Assembly (NCBI GenBank): GCA_015490875.1
Contig: WFWZ01000383.1
Coordinates: 1-49,604, forward strand
Direction: 5' to 3'
DNA length: 49,604 bases
Origin: Planctomycetaceae bacterium
GTDB lineage: Bacteria > Planctomycetota > Planctomycetia > Pirellulales > Pirellulaceae
Shown piece by piece: positions 34,524-43,118 of this stretch (its first letter is position 1; each line of letters begins with the position of its first letter). The position numbers and the translations under genes are program-made. The notes below the pieces were generated by a model. It saw only the letters and a program-made list of their open reading frames with translations. It made no database searches and was not told the DNA's origin.

Positions 34524-35354
34524 ATGAATTCCGTGTGCAAGTCAGCATCCAAGTTGCTCGTAGCGTTTTCCATCGTGGCAATCGTCCTCCTCATTGGCGG
34601 TGCCGATGGGAAGAAGAAACCGTGTTGTGGAAACGAATCGAGCGGCCAGCAGAACCAAGCGAGGCTCACCAACTATGACTACTGCCGGATCGATCTATTG
34701 GAAACAGTAATGGATGGAGACAAATGTCTGTATAAGGTTTTCCTTATCACCGACTGCGACATGATGGAGAGCATCTGGGACGACTGCTTCGAGTGTAAAT
34801 CGAACTGCACATTCGCCGCCAACGCGTGCAGCAATCCTACGGCCGCCACTTGCGGCAGTTACCTGGAGGATGCGAAAGGCCGCAAAATACCGCACAACGG
34901 CAAGCATCGCGTCACGCTTTTCGACCAATTTGGAAACCACATATTTCAATGGCTCGATCCGCAGTGTTTCAAGCCGGAGATCGGACACTGCCAACCGGGA
35001 CAGGGGCAGCCGGGATCGCTCACGTTTCACGTCAAATTCCGTCTTCCCGAGAGTTTCCGGCGCAAGAAGGGCGAGCCCCTCGAACGATGCGCCCATGTTC
35101 GACTCGTGCAGATTCCAAACCCGACCCAAGGAAACTCAAAACGCGTCCCGCTGAACAGCATCGTTCCGATCGCTATTGAAATCAGCAAGTGTTCAAAAGA
35201 AGACGCCAAGAAAGCATATGAAGGTCAAGTCCTCTATTGCTACGAGTTTCCCGATGGCAATCGAGCGGCGAGGGTCGTCTTCGAAGTGGGCCGAAAAATC
35301 GAGTTCGTCGTGCCCCTGTTACAGCCGAAACCGACCCAAGGCAAGTCAAAGTGA
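34524..35354 (+). CDS. Cysteine-rich secreted hypothetical protein
   Basis: 276 residues. A GGGAGG ribosome binding site is upstream and a signal-like segment spans about 8-29 (SKLLVAFSIVAIVLLIGGADG). The mature part begins KKKPCCGNESSGQQ and contains about 15 Cys, clustered in DCDMMESIWDDCFECKSNC, ACSNPTAATC and DPQC...GHC. A beta-type C-terminal half follows. The PTQGNSK/PTQGKSK phrase occurs twice, near 212 and at the end. It has lower GC than its neighbours. Disulfide-bonded extracytoplasmic location is likely. No family is recognised. Confidence 0.7.
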   Translation: MNSVCKSASKLLVAFSIVAIVLLIGGADGKKKPCCGNESSGQQNQARLTNYDYCRIDLLETVMDGDKCLYKVFLITDCDMMESIWDDCFECKSNCTFAANACSNPTAATCGSYLEDAKGRKIPHNGKHRVTLFDQFGNHIFQWLDPQCFKPEIGHCQPGQGQPGSLTFHVKFRLPESFRRKKGEPLERCAHVRLVQIPNPTQGNSKRVPLNSIVPIAIEISKCSKEDAKKAYEGQVLYCYEFPDGNRAARVVFEVGRKIEFVVPLLQPKPTQGKSK

Positions 35355-35406
35355 AGGCGATCGAAAGACGGTAGCGTCCGTTCGCAGCTTCGCGGCGACC
35401 CTTTTG

Positions 35407-37536
35407 CTAACGCGGGGTGACTGAGGCCTGTGACGGCTGTGGATGGAACTGGACAAAGTCACTCGGAGCGATGCGAGGCCGAGTGCTGCGCCCGCAGCGC
35501 AGGCCCACATCGACGTGTCCCGGCAGCCACGGCCGCGCGACAAAGTGCAAGCGTGGCGGGGCTCCTGGCACATTTCCGGGCATCTTGCCATGAATGAGCC
35601 GCAGGGGAAGAGCTCCGTCGCTGGCGGAACTCCCCGACACGGACCACTCCCACACGTTCGAGCGCAATCCGATGATCGGACCGGAGAACTTGCGAGACGT
35701 CAAGCGATCGAGCGCCGGGTCGCGGACATGGTGCACTTCAGAATCGGGCTCATCCAGCCACGGCTGACTTGTCCATAGGTCGCCGGCGTTGGCTTGCATC
35801 AGGTATTGGAACTCGGAAATCGTCAGAAGTCGCTTGCCCATGCGTTCGGCGATCCACGCAGCGGTCTTCCAGCGTACTTTCGTGATGGGAGCATGGGGAT
35901 CCCGGGCCAGCCCTTGAGTAATCTTTCCCAAATCGGTCACGCCGGCTTCGCCCGCCATGGCGTACGAAGTCTCCGTGGCATCGACGTAGAAGTCCGGCAC
36001 GACAATCTGTTGCTTGGCGAGAAACCCCGGCCGGCGACCGACGAAGGAACCTCCTTGTACATGGATCATCGACCGGACCACTTCGGCTTGAGGAAACAAC
36101 CGGATGGAAGCCAAATGGACGACGTCGTTGGCATCAGTCCTCCAGGCGTTGGGAGGCATCGGCTCGGGAGCCTGGTGCGCAAAACCGGGCACTCGTCGAT
36201 ATACCTCATGAAACATCTTTTCACCCCGTGTATAGGCGACCACGAGATAGAGCCCCGGTGGGATTCTCTTCCTCACAGGACTCTTTCCAAGGCGCAAGGG
36301 CCGGTCGGTGTGGACCGACACAAGGGTATCATCGACCGGATAAAGGACTACGTTGGCTCCCGTGGGTACCGTGTCAATCTGGACTACCGGCGCATTAACG
36401 ACAGGTACCGTTGGGTCGTCCCCTGAGACAATTGTCATATCGCCAGCGCCGTCCGGACGGACCCATGTCCATCGAAGCAAAAACAGCACCAGCAGAGCCA
36501 GAACGATCGTGGAAGCGACTGCCGGCCGATCGTAGAACCACCGGAGGACCTGAACGGCTTGCGAGGGCGGTTTGGCTAGAATCGGACGACCATCGAGAAA
36601 CCGCTCCAGGTCCTCCGCCATCGCTTCCGCCGTCTGGTAACGTGCATCGGGGTTCTTCTCCAACGCCTTCAAGCAAATGGTCTGCAAGTCTTTGGGAATG
36701 TTCGGATTCAAGGCACGAGGCAACGGCGGAGCGTCGTGAAGGACCTGCTGGAACAAGATGCGCCGACCTCCATGGAAAGGACGTCTGCCGGTCAGCATCT
36801 CGTACAGGATGACGCCTAACGAGTAAACGTCGCTCCGGTTGTCGACATCATGTCCGCTCCGGATTTGTTCCGGCGACATATACGCGGGAGTACCGATCAC
36901 TTGGCCTGTGACGGCGATCGTCGCTTCGGCGCCATCCTGTTTGGCTAGACCAAAATCGGTAATATGAGGCTCATCCGATTCATCGATCAGAATGTTACTC
37001 GGCTTGAGATCCCGATGGATGATACCTTGTCGGTGAGCGTAGTCGAGTGCCTGAGCGATTCTCCAGCAAATACGAGCCACACGATGGGGGTCGGGGTGGG
37101 TTACATCGCTCCATGCTCGCAACGTCGGTCCGTCCACGAATTCGCTGGCGATATACATGCGGCCGTCGGCAAGCCCGACTTCGTGGATCGATACGATATT
37201 GGGATGATTGAGCCTCGCTGCAGCGCGCGCCTCACGCATGAAAAACGCAGATTCTCGAGAACTGAGTTCGCGCTTGTGCGGCACCTTCACCGCCACGAAC
37301 CGACGGAGATCGCGGTCCCTCGCCTTCCAGACTCGACCAAACTGCCCAATCCCGACTTCCTCGAGCAGTTCGAAATGATCTAACCGAGGTGGGTCCGCCA
37401 ACGGCATGGTCGCCGTCGGTTCGTCAGGACTCCATAAGCCGACTTCACTGCCACAACTCGGACACACAATGGATTTCGATTCGACATCAGGAACAATCTC
37501 GATCGGCTGCGAACAGTGCGGACATCGGATGCGCAT
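35407..37536 (-). CDS. Membrane-bound Ser/Thr protein kinase with zinc ribbon, PEGA-like and SUMF-like C-terminal domains
   Basis: 709 residues. AGGAGG lies 7 bases before the ATG at 37536, whereas the ATG at 37542 is almost on the site. Domains: zinc ribbon (Cys5/Cys8, Cys25/Cys28), kinase domain about 55-313 (glycine loop from Gly62, Lys84, HRD 174-176, DFG 194-196), one membrane helix (about 338-355), a PEGA-like beta region (about 385-450), and a SUMF/FGE-type domain (about 490-695: DFYVDATETSY, APITKVRWKTAAWIAERMGK, SNVWEWS, GLRC). The kinase core is intact. The SUMF-like domain is degenerate and probably binds rather than makes formylglycine. Convergent with the Cys-rich gene. Confidence 0.88.
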   Translation of the reverse strand: MRIRCPHCSQPIEIVPDVESKSIVCPSCGSEVGLWSPDEPTATMPLADPPRLDHFELLEEVGIGQFGRVWKARDRDLRRFVAVKVPHKRELSSRESAFFMREARAAARLNHPNIVSIHEVGLADGRMYIASEFVDGPTLRAWSDVTHPDPHRVARICWRIAQALDYAHRQGIIHRDLKPSNILIDESDEPHITDFGLAKQDGAEATIAVTGQVIGTPAYMSPEQIRSGHDVDNRSDVYSLGVILYEMLTGRRPFHGGRRILFQQVLHDAPPLPRALNPNIPKDLQTICLKALEKNPDARYQTAEAMAEDLERFLDGRPILAKPPSQAVQVLRWFYDRPAVASTIVLALLVLFLLRWTWVRPDGAGDMTIVSGDDPTVPVVNAPVVQIDTVPTGANVVLYPVDDTLVSVHTDRPLRLGKSPVRKRIPPGLYLVVAYTRGEKMFHEVYRRVPGFAHQAPEPMPPNAWRTDANDVVHLASIRLFPQAEVVRSMIHVQGGSFVGRRPGFLAKQQIVVPDFYVDATETSYAMAGEAGVTDLGKITQGLARDPHAPITKVRWKTAAWIAERMGKRLLTISEFQYLMQANAGDLWTSQPWLDEPDSEVHHVRDPALDRLTSRKFSGPIIGLRSNVWEWSVSGSSASDGALPLRLIHGKMPGNVPGAPPRLHFVARPWLPGHVDVGLRCGRSTRPRIAPSDFVQFHPQPSQASVTPR

Positions 37537-37938
37537 GACCATCCCTCCTCGTGAGGAGACCGAATGGGTTGGTGACAAGTCGCCGGCCGCGTCGGAAAAC
37601 CCTCAAGTCGTGCAACAAGACCTCCGGGCGCAGCACGCAACGTCCGTCGTTTTTCTTGTGGCCGGAAATCCTAGGGCAGCCTCTCATGAAATGAGCCGCT
37701 TCCGATTATAGCGGATCTCACCGGCGCCACCTAATCTCGCTGCTGCCTTCTGAGACCAATCGGGGGACCACCGAACACCTCGCTGGCGGGTGTTCTTCCA
37801 CGCGAAACAAATGAGGCTCGCAGCATTGGGCATCTTCTGGTCCCCGCTTTCGCCAACCCCCCGAGCCCGCGATGATGATCGTCTCACGTTGACGGCCCAT
37901 CAGACATCCCTGACAACGTTGCCACGCAAGGTTCCTCC
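37537..37938. other. Divergent intergenic region (kinase / alcohol dehydrogenase)
   Basis: 402 bases. On the minus strand a perfect TATAAT at 37705-37710, about 169 bases before the kinase start, may be its -10, with a weak -35. A palindrome lies at 37773-37795. No gene was found. Confidence 0.45.
37773..37795. promoter_or_regulatory. Palindrome in the kinase/ADH divergent region
   Basis: GAACACC (37773-37779) and GGTGTTC (37789-37795) are perfect 7-base arms with a 9-base spacer. They lie between the two divergent start regions, so they may be an operator or a hairpin in the kinase leader. Confidence 0.35.
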
Positions 37939-39030
37939 ATGAGAGCACTGGTCCTGGAAGGGCCCGAACGGCTGGTTCACCACAGCGGGCTTCCCGATCC
38001 TCGTATTGAGCAACCGACCGACGTGATCGTCGCCGTTCACCGAGCCGGCATCTGCGGTTCGGATCTGCATCCATACCTGGGGCGCGAGTCGACAGCTCCG
38101 GGCACCATCCCCGGACATGAATTTGTCGGCGAAGTCGTTGCTGTCGGTTCGCGCGTGGAACATCTGCGAACGGGCGATCGGGTCTTCAGTCCGTTTACGA
38201 CGAGTTGCGGTGACTGTTTCTATTGCCGACGAGGCTTGAGTGCCCGTTGCCCGCGAGGCCAACTCTTCGGCTATTTACCGCCAGAGGGCACCGCCGAATC
38301 GTGCGAAGGCCTTCAGGGAGCTCAAGCCGAGTTCGTCCGCGTCCCGCTGGCCGATTCGACGCTCCTTCGCCTCCCCTCAGCCTTCTCTCCCGAAGAAGCT
38401 CTGTTGCTGGGCGACAACTTCACGACCGGTTACTTCTGTGCTAAATCGGCCTGCATCAAACCCGGTGATCTGGTGGCCGTCGTGGGCTGTGGATCCGTCG
38501 GACTCTGCGCCATCGTGGCGGCTCGGTTTTTCCAAGCGGTCGAAGTGATCGCCATCGACCCCGTGGCCAGTCGGCGGCGCCGAGCCCAGGAACTTGGTGC
38601 CACGCCTGCACCGCCAGAACAGGCTGCCGGCTGCATTCGTGAGCTGGCCGGCGCGAAGGGGCGTCCCGGCGCCGACGTCGTCTTGGAAGCCGTCGGGTCC
38701 CCGGTGGCTCAGGAACTGGCCTTCCAATTGGTCCGACCAGGCGGAACCATCGTCGCCATCGGCGTGCACACTTCCGAGCACTTTGCATTCTCGCCGACGG
38801 CTGCTTATGACAAGAACTTGACCTACCGAGCCGGCCGATGTCCCGTTCGATCGATGCTCGAAGAAGTTGTTCCCCTCGTCGAAACAGGTGAATTGAACAT
38901 CCCCACAGCTTCGGTCATCACGCACCCGAGTATTCCTTTGAGCGATGGCCCCGCCGCCTACCGCATGTTCCAAGAGCGCCGTGACGACTGCGTCAAAGTG
39001 TTACTGGACCCCACCTGCACGCCTTCCTAA
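37939..39030 (+). CDS. Zinc-dependent medium-chain alcohol dehydrogenase
   Basis: 363 residues. The catalytic zinc region GICGSDLHPYLG and PGHEF, the structural zinc lobe SCGDCFYCRRGLSARC, and the NAD-binding VVGCGSVGLCAIVAA are present, followed by DPVASRRRRAQELGA. It resembles threonine-dehydrogenase/sorbitol-type MDR enzymes; the exact substrate is unknown. The last codon pair is followed by TAA that belongs to the left terminal repeat of the MITE-like element, so the present C-terminus may differ from the ancestral one by a few residues. Confidence 0.88.
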   Translation: MRALVLEGPERLVHHSGLPDPRIEQPTDVIVAVHRAGICGSDLHPYLGRESTAPGTIPGHEFVGEVVAVGSRVEHLRTGDRVFSPFTTSCGDCFYCRRGLSARCPRGQLFGYLPPEGTAESCEGLQGAQAEFVRVPLADSTLLRLPSAFSPEEALLLGDNFTTGYFCAKSACIKPGDLVAVVGCGSVGLCAIVAARFFQAVEVIAIDPVASRRRRAQELGATPAPPEQAAGCIRELAGAKGRPGADVVLEAVGSPVAQELAFQLVRPGGTIVAIGVHTSEHFAFSPTAAYDKNLTYRAGRCPVRSMLEEVVPLVETGELNIPTASVITHPSIPLSDGPAAYRMFQERRDDCVKVLLDPTCTPS

Positions 39031-39379
39031 ATCACCGTGCGCGATTCTCGGACGAAAGGAGGAGTTTTGACGAAGCCTTTGGGGTAGCGTGGCCGTGAAA
39101 GCAGCTAATCATAGTATTCAAGAACAACGTTCCCCGAGTTGGGCGGGCGAGGCTCCCGCCGAGCCGGAATCCTCGTCTTGCATGCTGGACGAACCCGCAA
39201 TCGTCTGTCCTGACACCGGCCGTCTGTGACTTGCAAGTCCGTGTCTACGGTGCCGTAGTAGTCCCTTTTTGCGGCTCGGCAGGAGCCTCGCCCTCCCAGT
39301 CTATGTATTCGTCCATGTTAGAGTCGCCACCGTGCGGCATAGGGGTGTCAATGTCTCACAATCGCGCACCGTGATTTAG
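39028..39379 (+). mobile_element. MITE-like element, copy A (352 bp)
   Basis: Bounded by terminal inverted repeats: left TAAATCACCGTGCGCGATT and, on the other strand at the right, TAAATCACGGTGCGCGATT, with one mismatch. The outer TA could be a target duplication. Inside, 25-base internal inverted repeats (39141-39165 and 39273-39297, two mismatches) flank a 107-base core. No protein is encoded. The outer arms match copy B in inverted order, while the core matches copy B in direct order. Confidence 0.75.
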
Positions 39380-39591
39380 ACCCATGCAAAAAGTTTTTTT
39401 CACTCCCCTCCGCAAACTTTGCGACTCTGCGAGAAACCCCGATGTTCCTGGGAATTGGGATTTCTTCGGCGGAGAATGCAACTGCCAAGCCAGGAGGCGC
39501 TGGCTACAGCACCGCCGAAAGTGCGATATAATGAGGGGCAACGGCCGGCAAGGCCTCAGGACGCAGTAGTTCCGAACAACGGAAACGCGAG
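39031..39591. other. Intergenic region after ADH
   Basis: 561 bases: the MITE-like copy A (to 39379), a repeat fragment at 39409-39434 with CTCCGCAAACTTTGCGACTCTGCGAG, and a TATAAT hexamer at 39527-39532 that may be the -10 of the M48 gene, with no clear -35. Confidence 0.55.
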
Positions 39592-40461
39592 ATGGCGGAT
39601 CTTCGAATAGCAGCGATCGCAGCAGTGCTGCTGGCGTCATCAGGTAGCGGAGTCGCCGTCAGCCAGGACGACCTGCTCGAAAGGTTCCTCACGCCCGCTC
39701 CTCAAGAGCGCCAGCGCATCGAGCAGGTGGAAATCCCTGTGGCGCAAGAACGGCAGATCGGCGAACAACAGTTCACGGCGTTCGAACGCCAGCTTCGCCG
39801 TCAGGGAATCCGACTCCACACGTCGGGACCCGACCATCGATACGTGCGACAGCTCGTGACCGAGATCCGGCCGCTGATGAGCCACCATCAGCGCTATCCG
39901 AAGATTCGCGTTTGGATTGCTCAAACCGATGTGACCGACGCGCACGCCTTCCCCGGTGGGCGCGTCGTAATCACCTCGGGGATGCTCGAGTTCACCCAAT
40001 CGGAAGCCGCACTCGTCGGTGTCCTGGCTCATGAACTCTCTCACATCGATCGCGGCCATCAGCTCGAGTCGCTACGCAGCTTTCTCGCCGCACAGAATTC
40101 GTGGAAACGCGGCTCCCTCGATGACCTGATGGCAGGCGGGCGACTCATGATGAACGCCTTTGCGCGCCCCTTCCGTCCCGAACAAGAAACCCAGGCCGAT
40201 CGAGATGCCGTCCGCTGGATGATGCAACTCGGATATCATCCTGACGCACTCGCAGACCTTTTCGAGCGACTAGCCGACCGAGATCGCGGACGTCGCGTCC
40301 CCCTACCCGGCTTTCTGCGGAGTCATCCTTGGCACGAGGAACGTCAACGCGACGTGCGACAATACGCGGCTCAAGAAGCTCGCAAGACCGGCGTGCGCCT
40401 CGACCAACTGGACTTGGCCAAAGAGAATTGGAAAGATCGCCGACCACGGCGATTGCGATAG
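39592..40461 (+). CDS. Secreted M48-family metalloprotease
   Basis: 289 residues. A short signal-like segment (about 5-24, AAIAAVLLASSGSGVAVS) precedes an M48 domain: VAQERQIGEQQF, RVVITSGMLEFTQSEAALVG, the zinc site HELSH (147-151) and the third ligand Glu199 in QETQADRDAV. The tail has no TPR repeats. M48 proteins of this size (BepA/LoiP-like) help quality control of envelope proteins. It sits 59 bases upstream of the untranslated leader of the cytochrome gene and could be co-transcribed with it (82-base gap). Confidence 0.88.
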   Translation: MADLRIAAIAAVLLASSGSGVAVSQDDLLERFLTPAPQERQRIEQVEIPVAQERQIGEQQFTAFERQLRRQGIRLHTSGPDHRYVRQLVTEIRPLMSHHQRYPKIRVWIAQTDVTDAHAFPGGRVVITSGMLEFTQSEAALVGVLAHELSHIDRGHQLESLRSFLAAQNSWKRGSLDDLMAGGRLMMNAFARPFRPEQETQADRDAVRWMMQLGYHPDALADLFERLADRDRGRRVPLPGFLRSHPWHEERQRDVRQYAAQEARKTGVRLDQLDLAKENWKDRRPRRLR

Positions 40462-40543
40462 TAGAAGCATTCGATACCGACGTACTTCCCATCTCACCCA
40501 CCATCCATCCCCTCACCTTCTTCCTCGCCCCGAAGGTGCCACC

Positions 40544-43057
40544 ATGCCACACGTCCGAAGACTCCGCCAGGCGTCCCGTGCGATGTTGTTGAGTCGTATG
40601 GTCGCTCTGCTTGCCGCGTGTTGGCTCGGAGGAACGAGCCGGGCTCAAGGAGGCAACCCGCAATGGTCGGACGAGGATGTCGCCTTCTTTGAAAAACAAA
40701 TTCGGCCGCTCCTCGTGCGACGATGCTTGTCCTGCCACGGCGAGAACAAACAGGAGTCGGGATTGCGACTCGATGCACGCGAGCACGCCTTGAAGGGTGG
40801 CGAAAGCGGACCGGCCATCGTGGAGGGCAAACCGGACGAAAGCCTTCTCATCGAAGCCGTCCGTTATGAATCGCTAGAGATGCCGCCGGAACAACGGCTT
40901 TCCGAGTCGGAAGTGCGGGTCTTGGAGGAGTGGATCCGCCGAGGAGTTCCATGGCCTAATGGCCCGCACGCCTCGCTGCGTCGTTCCCGTGGCCACGACT
41001 TTACTCCAGCCGAACGATCTTACTGGGCGTTCCAACCCGTTCGTGCATGGCCGGTCCCACCCGTGCGCAATCCGTCGTGGTGCCGCAATGCCATCGATCG
41101 GTTCGTCTTGGCGCGACTTGAGTCCGAGGGACTCGCACCAGCACCGCCGGCCGATCGCCGCACACTGATTCGGCGAGTCTACTTCGATGTGATCGGACTG
41201 CCACCAGGTCCCGAAGAAATCAAGGCCTTCCTCCTCGACCCAGCGGACGAAGACGTCGCCTATGAACGCATGGTGGATCGCCTCCTAGCCAGTCCGCATT
41301 TCGGCGAACGGATGGCGCAGATGTGGCTGGATCTTGTCCGTTTCGCAGAATCGGACGGCTACCGGGCCGACGCCTTCCGAACATCTGCTTGGCGGTACCG
41401 AGACTATGTGGTGTCGGCTTTCAACAGCGACAAACCGTACGATCGTTTCGTGATGGAGCAACTCGCTGGCGATGAACTGGCTCCCGACGACCCCGACGTG
41501 CGTATCGCCACGACGTTCCTGCGGCTGGGTGTCTACGAATCGAACCAGCGGGATGCACGTTTTCACTGGAAGTTGATCGTCGACGAACTGACCGACGTCA
41601 TCGGCGAAACTTTTCTGGGCCTCTCGATGGGATGCGCCCGTTGCCACGATCACAAGTTCGATCCCATCTTGCGCAAGGATTACTACCGCCTCCGAGCCTG
41701 CTTTGCTCCGTTGCTGTTCGACGATGACACTCCTGTAGCTTCCGCTGACGAAATCGCCGACCACCGACAGAAGTTGGAACAGTGGGAACGGCAAACGGCA
41801 AAGCTGCAAGCGCAGTTGGCGCAAATCGAAGATCCCATCCTACGGTCGCTCGAGCAATTCCAAGTCGCCCAGTTTCCCGAAGATGTCCAAGCGATCTACG
41901 CGAAACCGGAATCGCAGCGCAATTGGCTCGAGCGGCAACTGGCGTACCTGGTCCACCGACAGGTTCTCGACCGCCGAGCCGACATCCCGAAAAAACTCAA
42001 AGGGAACAAGAAGAAGGAGTGGGAAGATCTCCGCAAGAAGCTGGACGCCAGTCGCCCTCCCCCATTGCCTCGCATGATGACAGTGCGAGATGCCGGAGGC
42101 GCCGCTACGGCCACGCAGATTCCAGGCACGGAAACAGTCGTCGAGCCGGGGCCGTTGTCGATTCTGGATTCGGCGCCCTTTTCCGTTCAGTCGCCGAAGA
42201 CCGCTCCCAACTCGACAGGGCGACGCTTGGCACTGGCCCGCTGGCTGACCGATCCCGAAAACCCTCTCCCGGCCCGCGTCATTGTCAATCGAATCTGGCA
42301 ACTCTATTTCGGAAAGGGCATCGTACAGACGCCGAATGAATTTGGACGAATGGGACAGCCTCCGTCGCACCCTCGGCTGCTCGACTATCTCGCCTGGCAT
42401 CTCGTCCGCGGCGACCAACCGTGGCGCCTGAAGCAGCTCCACCGGATGATCCTCTTGTCGTCGACCTATCGCCAATCGACGTTTCATCCGAACGCGCCAC
42501 AGAACCTCCAGCGCGATCCCGAGAACCGCTGGCTCTGGCATGCGGCGACGCGGCGATTGTCCGCCGAGCAACTCCGCGATCTCCTCTGGTCCGCAACAGG
42601 GCGACTCGATCGCCGCATCGGCGGTCTGAGCGTTTCGGGAACGCTCCCACGCCGGTCGATCTATGTGCGGCGGATGCGCAACTCCCCCGATCCCCTCTTG
42701 GCCGTGTTCGATGCACCGGCCGGTTTTGTCAGCGTGGGAACGCGAGACCGGACGACGACGCCACTCCAAACGCTATTGATGTGGAACAGCGAATCGATCT
42801 GGAAAATCGCCGAACGAGTAGCGCAACGCGTGGTGGCCGAGGGATGGCAAACGCCGGAAGAACAAGTTGACCGCGTCTGCCAGCTTCTTTGGCAAAGGCC
42901 GGCGCCGAAAGTCTGGAAGGATCAGGCGGTTGCCTATTTACGAAGTCAAACGAGTGGCGAAGAGGCCGATCTTTCATCCGAGAAAACCAGGTTCCAAAGA
43001 CTGACCGATGTGTGTCATATTGCGATGAATGCCAACGCCTGCCTGTACCTCGACTGA
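40544..43057 (+). CDS. Planctomycete cytochrome c-domain protein (PSCyt1/DUF1549/DUF1553)
   Basis: 837 residues. A signal sequence (about 14-35, LSRMVALLAACWLGGTSRAQ) precedes a cytochrome c domain (about 45-140) with one heme motif CLSCH in RPLLVRRCLSCHGENK. DUF1549 follows (about 160-400: NAIDRFVLARLESEGLAPA, VYFDVIGLPPGPEEI, CARCHDHKFDPI), then DUF1553 (about 560-815: RLALARWLTDPENPLPARV, NRIWQLYFGKGIV). A coiled segment links them (about 405-430). These proteins pair with DUF1501 partners in planctomycetes; their biochemical role remains unproven, with suggestions about polysaccharide or redox chemistry. Its DUF1501 partner starts 61 bases downstream. Confidence 0.93.
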   Translation: MPHVRRLRQASRAMLLSRMVALLAACWLGGTSRAQGGNPQWSDEDVAFFEKQIRPLLVRRCLSCHGENKQESGLRLDAREHALKGGESGPAIVEGKPDESLLIEAVRYESLEMPPEQRLSESEVRVLEEWIRRGVPWPNGPHASLRRSRGHDFTPAERSYWAFQPVRAWPVPPVRNPSWCRNAIDRFVLARLESEGLAPAPPADRRTLIRRVYFDVIGLPPGPEEIKAFLLDPADEDVAYERMVDRLLASPHFGERMAQMWLDLVRFAESDGYRADAFRTSAWRYRDYVVSAFNSDKPYDRFVMEQLAGDELAPDDPDVRIATTFLRLGVYESNQRDARFHWKLIVDELTDVIGETFLGLSMGCARCHDHKFDPILRKDYYRLRACFAPLLFDDDTPVASADEIADHRQKLEQWERQTAKLQAQLAQIEDPILRSLEQFQVAQFPEDVQAIYAKPESQRNWLERQLAYLVHRQVLDRRADIPKKLKGNKKKEWEDLRKKLDASRPPPLPRMMTVRDAGGAATATQIPGTETVVEPGPLSILDSAPFSVQSPKTAPNSTGRRLALARWLTDPENPLPARVIVNRIWQLYFGKGIVQTPNEFGRMGQPPSHPRLLDYLAWHLVRGDQPWRLKQLHRMILLSSTYRQSTFHPNAPQNLQRDPENRWLWHAATRRLSAEQLRDLLWSATGRLDRRIGGLSVSGTLPRRSIYVRRMRNSPDPLLAVFDAPAGFVSVGTRDRTTTPLQTLLMWNSESIWKIAERVAQRVVAEGWQTPEEQVDRVCQLLWQRPAPKVWKDQAVAYLRSQTSGEEADLSSEKTRFQRLTDVCHIAMNANACLYLD

Positions 43058-43118
43058 ACGTCGTACAACAAAGAGATTCTGTGCGCCGCGTAGAAAAAAC
43101 CAAGTGGTGAAAGAGACG

